This document shows, one piece after another, positions 1 through 8,032 of a stretch of DNA of 64,000 bases. This DNA comes from Aegicerativicinus sediminis (lineage in GTDB: Bacteria; Bacteroidota; Bacteroidia; Flavobacteriales; Flavobacteriaceae), in NCBI RefSeq assembly GCF_015476115.1, contig NZ_CP064295.1:862001-926000 (forward strand), in the 5' to 3' direction. Under the pieces are notes generated by a model. The model saw only the letters and a program-made list of their open reading frames with translations, made no database searches and was not told where the DNA came from. Position 1 is the first letter of the stretch; each line of letters opens with the position of its first letter. The position numbers and the translations under genes were made by a program.

Positions 1-1108
1 AACGTTCGCGCATACGATCCATCGCCTGATAGAGATTGATGATTTTATCGTTGTCATCAAAAAGATCTATTTGGTGACCGCCTTCTACCAAATGACTAAA
101 ACGAACACCTACTAATCGCACCAACAAACGTCGGTTGTATAGTTTGTTGTATAATTCCATAACCACTGGGAGAATCTTATGGTCTGCCGAACTGTATGGA
201 ATTCTCTTTTGCATGGTATAGGTTTGAAAATCGGTATACCTTATTTTGAAAGTAACACAAGCGGTCAGCTTATTGCCACGCCTCAATTGATAAATAAGAT
301 TTTCAGTCATGGCGGTAATGATGCCCTCCAATTTCCGAATATCAGTAGTGTCTCTATCGAAGGTGCGCTCTGTGGAAATAGATTTTCGTTCATGATACTG
401 AACAACTGGGCTATTATCAATACCATTGGCTTTCTTCCAAATAACCTCCCCGTTTTTTCCAAACACCTTTTGCATTAACTGCATTGGCATTTCTTGTACA
501 GTTTTTATGCGTTTGATGCCTAAATCACAAAGAGAACGGTAAGTGACCTCCCCAACCATCGGAATTTTGCGTACCGATAATGGCGAGAGGAAAGGCTTTT
601 CAGTTCCCTCCAAAATTTGGAGTTCATTATTGGGCTTGGCTTCCCCAGTGGCAATTTTTGAAACCGTTTTATTAGTTGAAAGTCCAAATGAAATTGGCAG
701 GCCTGTTTCTCGCATTATCTTAGAGCGCAATTCTGAAGCCAATTTATAACACCCAAAAAATTTATCCATCCCGCTGAGATCGGCATAAAATTCGTCTATG
801 GAAGTCTTTTCATACAAAGGCACATTCTCTTTTATCACATCCGTAACCAAATCGGAGTATTTTGAATAGATCCCCGAATTACCCCTTACAACAATAGCTT
901 CTGGACAAAGCTGTCGCGCCATACGCATCGGCATGGCAGAATGTATCCCAAACTTACGAGCCTCATAACTGCAAGAAGCCACTACCCCCCTGTCTGTAAT
1001 GCCACCAATCAATACGGGCTTATCTACAAGTCGACGGTCTAAAAGACGCTCACAAGACACAAAAAAAGTATCTAAATCCATATGTAAAATAGCCCTATTT
1101 GCACTCAT
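1..1108 (-). CDS. dinB: Y-family DNA polymerase (DinB/Pol IV type), 3' end outside window
   Basis: This is a translesion DNA polymerase that copies across damaged template. The first 369 residues are visible and the C-terminus lies off the left edge. It opens MSANRAILHMDLDTFFVSCE, with the metal-binding aspartates of the first palm motif, and has the second catalytic motif SIDEFYADL near residue 105, so the active site looks intact. That separates it from the inactive ImuB proteins that usually partner DnaE2. HhH and little-finger regions follow. Its ATG overlaps the stop of the upstream polymerase gene (TGATG), so the two are translationally coupled. The family call is secure. Whether it works as Pol IV alone or as the ImuB substitute of a mutasome is inference. 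Confidence 0.93.
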   Translation of the reverse strand, partial: MSANRAILHMDLDTFFVSCERLLDRRLVDKPVLIGGITDRGVVASCSYEARKFGIHSAMPMRMARQLCPEAIVVRGNSGIYSKYSDLVTDVIKENVPLYEKTSIDEFYADLSGMDKFFGCYKLASELRSKIMRETGLPISFGLSTNKTVSKIATGEAKPNNELQILEGTEKPFLSPLSVRKIPMVGEVTYRSLCDLGIKRIKTVQEMPMQLMQKVFGKNGEVIWKKANGIDNSPVVQYHERKSISTERTFDRDTTDIRKLEGIITAMTENLIYQLRRGNKLTACVTFKIRYTDFQTYTMQKRIPYSSADHKILPVVMELYNKLYNRRLLVRLVGVRFSHLVEGGHQIDLFDDNDKIINLYQAMDRMRER

Positions 1109-4100
1109 CACACACGTAGCTTTTCTAAATTTTTATTCGATTTGAAATGGTATCCTTTCTTAGATCCATTAGCATAGCGCGGATCTTCCATCAAGGCGAG
1201 GCGCTCCATTTTAGAAACTTCAATTGAAATACAATCAAACTCTTCCATTACCTTACCTTCTATTCGGTAGACACCATTTCCCCTAAAAGGATATTGGGAA
1301 GCTGAAATAGGAAAATGAACCGTATCCACGAAATCGCCATCCCTGTCTATAAACGTGCCAAAATACATGCGTACACCCTTAGCTGTACGGGTATTCTTAG
1401 CCGTAATGAGATAACCATCGATAGACGCAATTTTTCCAACTAATTTTTCTAGCATTTTTGCACGCAAGCCATTATCTGAAGAATCTAGAAGTAAATCGAA
1501 TGGATTGCAGAGTGGGTACCCTAACAATTCAATCTGGTCGAAGGCAGCCTCTTCCTTGGTACAGGTCAATTCAGGAAGCTGATAAGAAACAGGTTTTGGT
1601 TTAAACAGGAGCTGTTCGGGATCTGACAAAGTTATTTTCTGAATCTTCATGTACGATTGCCATAATAATTCACGTTTGTTGACACCCGTAAATCTGAATG
1701 CATCTATTTTAATGAGAATACTTATCTGCTCTAATGAAATGGGTACACGCTCCAAAAAATCGTCTAAGTCTGAAAATGTTCCATGCTTATAGCGTTCCTC
1801 CACTAATTTTTGTGCGGTCTGTCCCTCAAAATTATGTAGGAACATAAACCCCAAATAGATATCCTTCCCATAAATAGTAGTTTCATAAAAACTGCGATTT
1901 ATACAAGGCGGCTCTATAGTCGCTCCTTTCATACGTGCCTCGTGCACATACAATTCAGTACGGTAAAACCCCCCCAAATTGTTAATGGTAGCCACCATAT
2001 ATTCCAATGGATAATACGCTTTCAAAAACAAACTTTGGTAACTTTCCACGGCATAAGAAGCCGAATGTCCTTTGGCAAAGGCATAACCGGCAAAACTTTC
2101 TATTTGGTCCCATACCTCTTGTGCAATACCTGCCTTTTTACCATCGCGCTTACAATTATCGAAAAACTGTTGTTTTACTTTTAAAAACTCTTCGCGAGAA
2201 CGGAATTTTCCAGACATTCCCCTCCGCAATACATCAGCTTCTGCCAAACTTAATCCTCCAAAAATATGTGCCACTTTAATAACATCTTCTTGATAGACCA
2301 TAACACCATAAGTTTCTGGCATAATATCTAACAATACAGGGTGTGCCTCTTTACGCTTTTCAGGAAAACGGCTACGTTTGATATAGTCGCGCATACCAAA
2401 CTTAGAAACCCCAGGCCTGATCACCGAACTTGCCGCTACTAAACCGATATAATCATCTACCTGCAACTTTTTAAGCAACATCCGCATGGCCGGCGATTCC
2501 ACATAAAAACAACCAATGGCATCTGCATTTTTTATCATATCATTGATGACAGGATCTTCCTTAAAACTGGCAATATCATGGATGTCAATGGGCGGATCTT
2601 CAGGGTGGTTGCGTGCTGCTATCGCCACAGCATCCTTTATTTTTCCCAAGCCACGCTGACTGAGAATATCAAATTTATAAAGACCTATATCTTCAGCAAT
2701 CACCATATCTATCTGCGTGGTCGGGAAACCTTTGGGCGGCATAAAGGTTGCTGTATAATAGTGTATAGGTTTTTCTGAAATAAGGATCCCTCCAGCATGT
2801 ATGCCCAAATAGTTTGGAAACCCTTGAATGCGTTGACTATAAACCAACACCAATTGTGAAAGCTTATCTAGTTTGTGCGGATCGTATTGGTTGCCACAAA
2901 GCTTATCTATTTCGTGTTTTGGCAAGCCAAAAACCTTACCTAATTCTCTAACGGACGCCTTGTATTTAAACGTATTATAAACGGTGATAAGGGCAGTATG
3001 CTTAAAATTCTTAAAAATGAAGTTGGTGATATCATCCCTATCCGTCCACGAAAAATCTAAATCGAAATCGGGTGGATTGGTGCGATAAAGATTGATGAAA
3101 CGTTCAAAATATAGATCGAGTTCCACCGGATCTACATCGGTAATCCTCAACAGATAAGCCACAATACTGTTGGCCCCACTACCACGGCCAACATAAAAAT
3201 AGCCCTTACTACGGGCATACTTCAATATTTTCCAATTAATGAGGAAATAAGAAATAAAACCCATTTGGCGAATAACATCCAATTCCTTTCCTAAACGGGC
3301 ATAAATAACCTCTCCTGGATTTTTATAGCGGTATTTTAACCCATCATAGGCAAGCTTTTTAAGCAACCTGAAATCTAAATCCGTACTGCCCGTATAGCTG
3401 TTTTGGTTTTTCGGAGTCTTTTGGTCAAAATCGAAGTTTACATGACATTCGCTCAGAATAAATCTCGTATTCTCAATAATATTTGGGTATTCAGAGAAAT
3501 AATTAAGCAGGTCATCCATAGACAGTAATTCGTGTGAAGGATCGGCTTCTTCAGATTTTGGCAACTTACTCAACAACACATTATTATCGATGGCGCGTAG
3601 TAAACGGTGTGTGTTAAAACCCGATTTATCTACAAAACTTACTGTATGTAGCATCACCAATTTTGAACACCGCTTCGCATAACGGGAAAATTTCAAAGTC
3701 TTAAGATCTTTGATGCTTACCCCCACATACTCATTCTCGGCCAATCGCCCCAAGTCTGAAATAGGAAAATGTTTAAAAGGGTAAATGACAAAAGTATCCT
3801 TCAAAACATGGCTCCTTTCTGGTATAACAAACGGTGGGTGTTCTAAAAACGAAGAGAGATAGTGGTTGATATTATAAAATCCTTCATTGTTCTTGGCCAA
3901 TGCCACAAACTGCTGCTGAGGCCCATTCCTAAAATCAACTCCAAGAACTACTTTAACACCATAAGAATCAGACATTCGCATAACATCTAGACAGGCTGTT
4001 GTAGTATTTATGTCTGTGACAGCCATCATTTTAACACCTAATTTTTGCATGTGTTTTAGCAGGTCTTTAGGAGCTATGGTACCATAACGAAGGCTGAAAT

Positions 4101-4122
4101 ATGTATGGACGTTGAGAAACAT
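1108..4122 (-). CDS. dnaE2: DNA polymerase III alpha subunit, DnaE2 (error-prone) type
   Basis: This is a C-family replicative-type polymerase of 1004 residues, shorter than main replicative DnaE proteins and in the range of DnaE2 (ImuC). The N-terminal PHP domain looks degenerate: the usual HxH start reads NVHTYFS and the usual TDHGN reads TDINT, so metal ligands are missing. The palm begins near residue 310 (YVGRGSGANS), with the catalytic PDFDLDF near residue 350 and a third acidic motif TTQIDM. The HhH segment AYAFAKGHSASYA and an OB-like C-terminus follow. It is the first gene of a two-gene operon with a Y-family polymerase, so damage-induced mutagenesis is the likely role. A -7 box lies only 4 nt before the ATG. 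The DnaE2 subtype is inferred from length and partner. Confidence 0.92.
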   Translation of the reverse strand: MFLNVHTYFSLRYGTIAPKDLLKHMQKLGVKMMAVTDINTTTACLDVMRMSDSYGVKVVLGVDFRNGPQQQFVALAKNNEGFYNINHYLSSFLEHPPFVIPERSHVLKDTFVIYPFKHFPISDLGRLAENEYVGVSIKDLKTLKFSRYAKRCSKLVMLHTVSFVDKSGFNTHRLLRAIDNNVLLSKLPKSEEADPSHELLSMDDLLNYFSEYPNIIENTRFILSECHVNFDFDQKTPKNQNSYTGSTDLDFRLLKKLAYDGLKYRYKNPGEVIYARLGKELDVIRQMGFISYFLINWKILKYARSKGYFYVGRGSGANSIVAYLLRITDVDPVELDLYFERFINLYRTNPPDFDLDFSWTDRDDITNFIFKNFKHTALITVYNTFKYKASVRELGKVFGLPKHEIDKLCGNQYDPHKLDKLSQLVLVYSQRIQGFPNYLGIHAGGILISEKPIHYYTATFMPPKGFPTTQIDMVIAEDIGLYKFDILSQRGLGKIKDAVAIAARNHPEDPPIDIHDIASFKEDPVINDMIKNADAIGCFYVESPAMRMLLKKLQVDDYIGLVAASSVIRPGVSKFGMRDYIKRSRFPEKRKEAHPVLLDIMPETYGVMVYQEDVIKVAHIFGGLSLAEADVLRRGMSGKFRSREEFLKVKQQFFDNCKRDGKKAGIAQEVWDQIESFAGYAFAKGHSASYAVESYQSLFLKAYYPLEYMVATINNLGGFYRTELYVHEARMKGATIEPPCINRSFYETTIYGKDIYLGFMFLHNFEGQTAQKLVEERYKHGTFSDLDDFLERVPISLEQISILIKIDAFRFTGVNKRELLWQSYMKIQKITLSDPEQLLFKPKPVSYQLPELTCTKEEAAFDQIELLGYPLCNPFDLLLDSSDNGLRAKMLEKLVGKIASIDGYLITAKNTRTAKGVRMYFGTFIDRDGDFVDTVHFPISASQYPFRGNGVYRIEGKVMEEFDCISIEVSKMERLALMEDPRYANGSKKGYHFKSNKNLEKLRV

Positions 4123-4126
4123 ACAG

Positions 4127-4134
4127 CAAAATTA
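4127..4134 (-). promoter_or_regulatory. -7 promoter box (TAATTTTG) of the dnaE2-dinB operon
   Basis: On the minus strand TAATTTTG matches the Bacteroidota -7 consensus TAnnTTTG and ends 4 nt before the dnaE2 ATG. Transcription would start at or next to the start codon, so the mRNA may be leaderless. No clear -33 TTG is seen, and an inverted repeat occupies that zone. Confidence 0.5.
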
Positions 4135-4135
4135 A

Positions 4136-4170
4136 CTACATATTATAGCTTATATTGCTATATTTTGTAG
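4136..4170. repeat. Inverted repeat upstream of dnaE2, candidate operator
   Basis: Two 14-nt arms (4136-4149 and 4157-4170) are complementary at 12 of 14 positions around a 7-nt spacer, with outer ends CTACA and TGTAG and inner ends TATAGC and GCTATA. The repeat begins one base upstream of the dnaE2 -7 box, where a repressor would be expected to bind. It also covers the beginning of the divergent membrane-protein reading frame. A regulatory role is inference. Confidence 0.5.
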
Positions 4171-4291
4171 TTTAACTCTAACAGGAATTAGTATTTTTAC
4201 CAAAAAAAGCATCGAAAAGACCCTTCAATTCTTCACCTTTTACAAGAACATTTTCCTTACGGTCATAGGGATATCTATTCTTATTGGTGCA

Positions 4292-4498
4292 TTGGGATCT
4301 TTTGGCTCTTTAAACATATTACGGTTGTCTGCATTTTGCATCCCACCATTAACTCCTTTGGCGCAGTATTTACTTTACGATATGCGCAGCCCGAACACCT
4401 ATTATTTCTACTATAATTTGGGATGGTCTAAACTAAAACTCTATCTCTACAGCATGCTAACATCGTCCTTGGCAGCTATCCTAATCTTGATGCTATGA
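4292..4498 (+). CDS. Small membrane protein, putative partner of the following ABC ATPase (start uncertain)
   Basis: I do not recognise the family. From the first canonical start (TTG) it is 68 residues, but the same frame is open without a stop back to 4136. The upstream part encodes convincing hydrophobic segments (for example ISILIGALGSF preceded by KNIFLTVIG, and further up IIAYIAIFCSLTLTG). The real protein is therefore probably about 115-120 residues with 3-4 membrane segments, and starts at a non-standard codon such as the ATT at 4142. Its stop overlaps the ATG of the ABC ATPase gene (ATGA), so the two are probably coupled and work together. The alternative is that the 5' end is damaged or misread. 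Confidence 0.55.
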   Translation: MGSFGSLNILRLSAFCIPPLTPLAQYLLYDMRSPNTYYFYYNLGWSKLKLYLYSMLTSSLAAILILML

Positions 4499-5145
4499 AT
4501 GAACTTCATGTAGATAGCGTTACTAAAGAATATGACAATCGCAGAATATTAACGGATGTTCACCTAAACTGTAGACAGGGAGAAATAATTGCTCTTTTTG
4601 GAAGAAATGGTTCGGGCAAATCTACCTTAATGAAAATCATTTATGGAAGCGAGCCTGCACCAACCAAATACGTAAGGATCAACGAACATATCATCCAGAA
4701 AGGAAACACAAAACAGTTAATCAACTATTTGCCACAGCAAAGTTGCTTACCACAACAATTAAAGGTTGAAACGATCTTAAAACTTTGGAAAAAACAAGCA
4801 GATATCACTTCACTAGTAAAATTGAAGAAAGTACAAGAACTGCAAGGCAGAACGGTGAAACAACTTTCTTGGGGCGAGAAACGCTTTTTGGAAATTGCTC
4901 TTTTCTGTCATTCTATAGCGCCATTCATTTTACTCGATGAACCGTTTAATGGCCTTTCGCCCATTTTAATTTCAGATATTAAAGGCATTATAATAGCCAA
5001 ATCAGCCGAAAAAGGAATTATAATATCAGACCATGACTACCAAAATGTGTTGGATGTAGCAACAAAATTGATATTGATTAACCAAGGCTATACAAAACCC
5101 ATTAAGACTAAGGCCGAATTACAAGAATTAGGATATTTGCCTTAA
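4495..5145 (+). CDS. ABC transporter ATP-binding protein
   Basis: This is a stand-alone nucleotide-binding domain of 216 residues. It has Walker A GRNGSGKST at residues 36-44, a signature loop LSWGEKR (a variant of LSGGQ) near 122, Walker B FILLDEPF near 142 and the switch histidine in IISDHD. It would hydrolyse ATP at the inner face of the cytoplasmic membrane for an exporter-type ABC complex. The only adjacent membrane partner is the small hydrophobic protein whose stop codon its ATG overlaps. No full-size permease is nearby, so either the small protein oligomerises as the permease or the permease is encoded elsewhere. The substrate is unknown. Confidence 0.9.
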   Translation: MNELHVDSVTKEYDNRRILTDVHLNCRQGEIIALFGRNGSGKSTLMKIIYGSEPAPTKYVRINEHIIQKGNTKQLINYLPQQSCLPQQLKVETILKLWKKQADITSLVKLKKVQELQGRTVKQLSWGEKRFLEIALFCHSIAPFILLDEPFNGLSPILISDIKGIIIAKSAEKGIIISDHDYQNVLDVATKLILINQGYTKPIKTKAELQELGYLP

Positions 5146-5175
5146 TTTAACCTTTGCATCCTAACATTTCAGAAA

Positions 5176-5994
5176 ATGAAAAAGCTAACCATATGGATCT
5201 TATTCCTTGGAATTCAATTAAGTGGCTATAGTCAAGAAATTCTTTACAAAACATTAGAAAACATCAATTATTATACAGAGGATATTTCAAAAACAGATGG
5301 CTATATTGCCAGCAGGTGTGTACTAGATCTTTATTACCCAACCAATATTCAAGGTTTCCCAGTTGTGGTTTGGTTTCATGGTGGTGGATTAAGTGGAGGC
5401 GAAAAGTTTATTCCAGAATCACTAAAAAACAAGGGCATTGCAGTTATCAGTGTAAATTATCGATTATATCCAAAGGTGAAAGCTCCGAAATATATTGAAG
5501 ATGCAGCGGCAGCTGTAGCTTGGGCATTTAAAAATATTGAAAACTATGGCGGAAGCGTTTCAAAAATATTTGTGTCAGGTCATTCAGCTGGAGGCTATTT
5601 AGCCAGTATGATTGGTCTCGATAAACGATGGTTAGAAAAACATAATATTGATGCAGATAACATTGCCGGCCTCATTCCATTTAGCGGACATACCATTACT
5701 CATTTTACCGTAAGGCAAGAACGTGGTATAAAAGGCACTCAACCCATTATTGATAGTTTGGCACCTTTATATTATGTGCGCAAAGACGCTCCCCCTTTAT
5801 TACTGATAACTGGAGATCGAAATTTAGAATTATTAGGGCGTTATGAGGAAAATGCCTATATGTGGCGAATGATGAAAGAAGCAGGCCACCAAGACACTGC
5901 CTTATTTGAGCTTGATGGTTACAATCATGGAGGTATGGCCGAACCCGCATTTCCCTTACTTCTGAAGGAAATTCATAGAATTTCTAATAATTAG
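5176..5994 (+). CDS. Secreted alpha/beta hydrolase (esterase/lipase-like)
   Basis: The protein has 272 residues. An N-terminal signal peptide ends near GYSQ at residue 20, so the protein is exported. The oxyanion motif WFHGGG lies near residue 70, the nucleophile elbow GHSAGG holds Ser137, and the catalytic His is in YNHGG (His251). An acidic residue in TGDRNLELLG is the likely third member. This is the hormone-sensitive-lipase/carboxylesterase-like branch of the fold. The substrate cannot be read from sequence, but a carboxylic ester is likely. It lies 10 nt before a second secreted hydrolase of a different subfamily, and the two are probably co-transcribed. Confidence 0.88.
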   Translation: MKKLTIWILFLGIQLSGYSQEILYKTLENINYYTEDISKTDGYIASRCVLDLYYPTNIQGFPVVVWFHGGGLSGGEKFIPESLKNKGIAVISVNYRLYPKVKAPKYIEDAAAAVAWAFKNIENYGGSVSKIFVSGHSAGGYLASMIGLDKRWLEKHNIDADNIAGLIPFSGHTITHFTVRQERGIKGTQPIIDSLAPLYYVRKDAPPLLLITGDRNLELLGRYEENAYMWRMMKEAGHQDTALFELDGYNHGGMAEPAFPLLLKEIHRISNN

Positions 5995-6004
5995 AATTTT
6001 AGTC

Positions 6005-6934
6005 ATGGGGATTTTTAAAAAACCTTTACAATTCCTGCAATTTATTTTTCTGTTTTTGTCTACATCCCTATGCCTTTCTCAAAAAAGCCAAACTATCCCT
6101 ATTGAGGGAGGAAAACTACATTATACAACATATGGCAAAGGAGATCCAATACTTATCATAAACGGTGGACCAGGTTTTAATAGCAACGGTTTTCAACCCC
6201 TAGCTAAAAAGTTAGCTGAAATGGGGTACATGGCTATATTGTTTGACCAAAGAGGAACTGGAGGGAGCACATTAGATATAGCTGATGAAACCACCATTAC
6301 CATGGATCTTATGGTTAAGGACATTGAAACATTACGCCAACACCATTCTATAAAAGATTGGATAATTTTCGGCCATTCCTTTGGAGGAATGTTGGGAAGC
6401 TATTATGTTTCCAAATATCCCGATCCTGTGAAAGGTATAATCCTCAGTTCTTCTGGAGGTTTGGATTTGTCGCTTTTAAATTCAGCCGGAACCAATTTCA
6501 CACAACATTTAACACCAACGGAAAGAGATAGTTTAGATTATTACCGCACAAAACGAAATCAATTCCCAAACGACGAAAGCATTTCAAAAATATATTACAA
6601 ATTGTTTGCGAAAGCTTATGTAAAAGACGAAGCGCACGTATCTACAGTGGCAATGCGACTTGCCCAATCTGATATGAGAATAAATCGTATCGTTTGGTCT
6701 AATCTAAACGCCATAAATTTCGATGTGAAAAATATGCTAAAATCATTTGTAAGACCTGTTTTAATTTTACATGGGGATGAAGATATTGTTTCTATAGAAG
6801 TGGCCAGTGTCGCACAACATACATTTCAGAATTCTAAATTGGTTATTTTAAACAATTCCCTACATTACGGATGGTTAGATGCGCCAAACGTTTATTTTTC
6901 TGAAATTGAACAATTTTTAGAAATTTTACCCTAA
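6005..6934 (+). CDS. Secreted alpha/beta hydrolase, proline iminopeptidase-like
   Basis: The protein has 309 residues with a signal peptide ending about residue 26 (SLCLSQ). The oxyanion loop reads NGGPGF, as in S33 prolyl aminopeptidases and related hydrolases. The nucleophile elbow is GHSFGG (Ser125). The acid is in HGDED (about residues 256-260) and the histidine in LHYGW (His287). The complete triad suggests an active enzyme. S33-type fold members release N-terminal proline or hydrolyse other small amide or ester substrates, so the exact reaction is open. It sits between another secreted hydrolase and a methyltransferase, all on one strand with short gaps. Confidence 0.88.
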   Translation: MGIFKKPLQFLQFIFLFLSTSLCLSQKSQTIPIEGGKLHYTTYGKGDPILIINGGPGFNSNGFQPLAKKLAEMGYMAILFDQRGTGGSTLDIADETTITMDLMVKDIETLRQHHSIKDWIIFGHSFGGMLGSYYVSKYPDPVKGIILSSSGGLDLSLLNSAGTNFTQHLTPTERDSLDYYRTKRNQFPNDESISKIYYKLFAKAYVKDEAHVSTVAMRLAQSDMRINRIVWSNLNAINFDVKNMLKSFVRPVLILHGDEDIVSIEVASVAQHTFQNSKLVILNNSLHYGWLDAPNVYFSEIEQFLEILP

Positions 6935-6968
6935 ACATACTTATAAACTAAGCTTCAAAAACCTAAAT

Positions 6969-7724
6969 ATGGATATCAGAAAACACAATAGTTCAGCTTG
7001 GGATCGTTATGTAGAAAAAAAGGATCGATGGACTGTTCCTGTATCAGAACAGGAATTAGAACAGGCAAAACTTGGCAAATGGGGAATTGTTTTGACACCA
7101 AAGAAGACAGTACCTCACAATTGGTTCCCGAAATTGAAGGGGTTAAAAATTCTTGGCCTAGCTTCTGGAGGTGGCCAGCAAGGCCCAATATTGGCAATAT
7201 TGGGAGCAGATGTTACCATATTCGATAATTCTGAAAAACAATTGAAGCAGGACGAGACCATAAGCAAACAAAACAATCTTGGTATAAAAACCATCCAAGG
7301 AGATATGAGAGATTTGTCTGTATTTGAAGATGGTTGCTTCGATTTGGTTTTCAACCCCTGTTCTGTTTTATTCGTTGATACTATTTTACCTATCTGGAAG
7401 GAATGCTTCAGAGTTCTTAAACCAAACGGAATTCTAATGACTGGTTTAATGAACCCCCTAGCGTTTCAACTTCATGAAAAAAATTTAAGCCTTATATATA
7501 AACAACCCTTTTCTGATATTGATTCTCTTCCAAAAGAAGAGTTGGAAGAACTAATTAAAAATAAAGAAGCATTGGTTTTCGGTCATAGCCTTACTGACCA
7601 GATCGGCGGACAATTGCAGGCTGGTTTTCATATAACCCATATGTTTGAAGATGATTGGGGAGGAGATAATCCTATGGACGCCTATTTCCCAGCATTTATA
7701 GGTACTCGGGCGATTAAGCCATAA
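6969..7724 (+). CDS. Class I SAM-dependent methyltransferase
   Basis: The protein has 251 residues. Motif I of the Rossmann-like fold is GLASGGGQQG near residues 59-68. The acidic residue that binds the SAM ribose is in VTIFDNS, and the DxR/DLVF region (GDMRDLSVF, then CFDLVFNPCS) follows in the expected order. The fold is that of the UbiE/ubiquinone-type small-molecule methyltransferases. The substrate is unknown. It ends before a strong hairpin terminator shared with the opposing tRNA gene. Confidence 0.87.
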   Translation: MDIRKHNSSAWDRYVEKKDRWTVPVSEQELEQAKLGKWGIVLTPKKTVPHNWFPKLKGLKILGLASGGGQQGPILAILGADVTIFDNSEKQLKQDETISKQNNLGIKTIQGDMRDLSVFEDGCFDLVFNPCSVLFVDTILPIWKECFRVLKPNGILMTGLMNPLAFQLHEKNLSLIYKQPFSDIDSLPKEELEELIKNKEALVFGHSLTDQIGGQLQAGFHITHMFEDDWGGDNPMDAYFPAFIGTRAIKP

Positions 7725-7768
7725 ATCAAAAATGGATGGTATCCAATTCAAAGAGGGCCATAAACTAA

Positions 7769-7801
7769 AATCCCTTTTTGAACATAAATCAAAAAGGGAT
7801 T
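7769..7801. terminator. Bidirectional hairpin terminator between methyltransferase and tRNA-Leu
   Basis: A perfect 13-bp stem (7769-7781 with 7789-7801; arm AATCCCTTTTTGA) encloses a 7-nt loop. It lies 4 nt past the tRNA 3' end on the minus strand and about 45 nt past the methyltransferase stop on the plus strand, so it can serve both. Confidence 0.8.
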
Positions 7802-7805
7802 CTTG

Positions 7806-7889
7806 TACCTTGGGTGGGAATCGAACCCACACGATATTGCTATCACTGGATTTTGAATCCAGCGCGTCTACCAATTCCGCCACCAAGGC
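7806..7889 (-). tRNA. tRNA-Leu (anticodon CAA)
   Basis: On the minus strand the acceptor arm GCCTTGG pairs with CCAAGGT (ending in a G-U pair), followed by discriminator A. The D-arm region contains GGCGGAATTGGTAGACGCG, the anticodon stem CTGGA/TCCAG encloses TTCAAAA (anticodon CAA, reads UUG), a long class-II variable arm follows, and the T-arm loop is TTCGATT. The extra arm and A73 are leucine identity features. The 3' CCA is not encoded. A hairpin terminator follows directly. Confidence 0.95.
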
Positions 7890-7974
7890 AATTTTGGACT
7901 GCAAAACTAATAAAATTCTTATTCACGGCAATTAAAAACTAGGCAATTTTACTATTCCACTAAAAATAAATTCC

Positions 7975-7982
7975 TAAATTTG
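7975..7982 (+). promoter_or_regulatory. -7 promoter box (TAAATTTG) of prs-rplY
   Basis: TAAATTTG is a full match to TAnnTTTG, about 50 nt upstream of the prs ATG. No clear -33 TTG could be assigned. Confidence 0.5.
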
Positions 7983-8032
7983 CAGCCTGTTAAACGGAAG
8001 GGGTTAAAATCCTATAAAACAAGTCTCTAATT

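Noticed and set aside
179-749. Plus-strand frames in the first 750 bases
   Set aside because: They are antisense to the Y-family polymerase, whose minus-strand reading is well supported although cut by the window edge.
7551-7904. 117-residue minus-strand frame across the tRNA
   Set aside because: It runs through the tRNA-Leu gene and the terminator and into the methyltransferase antisense.
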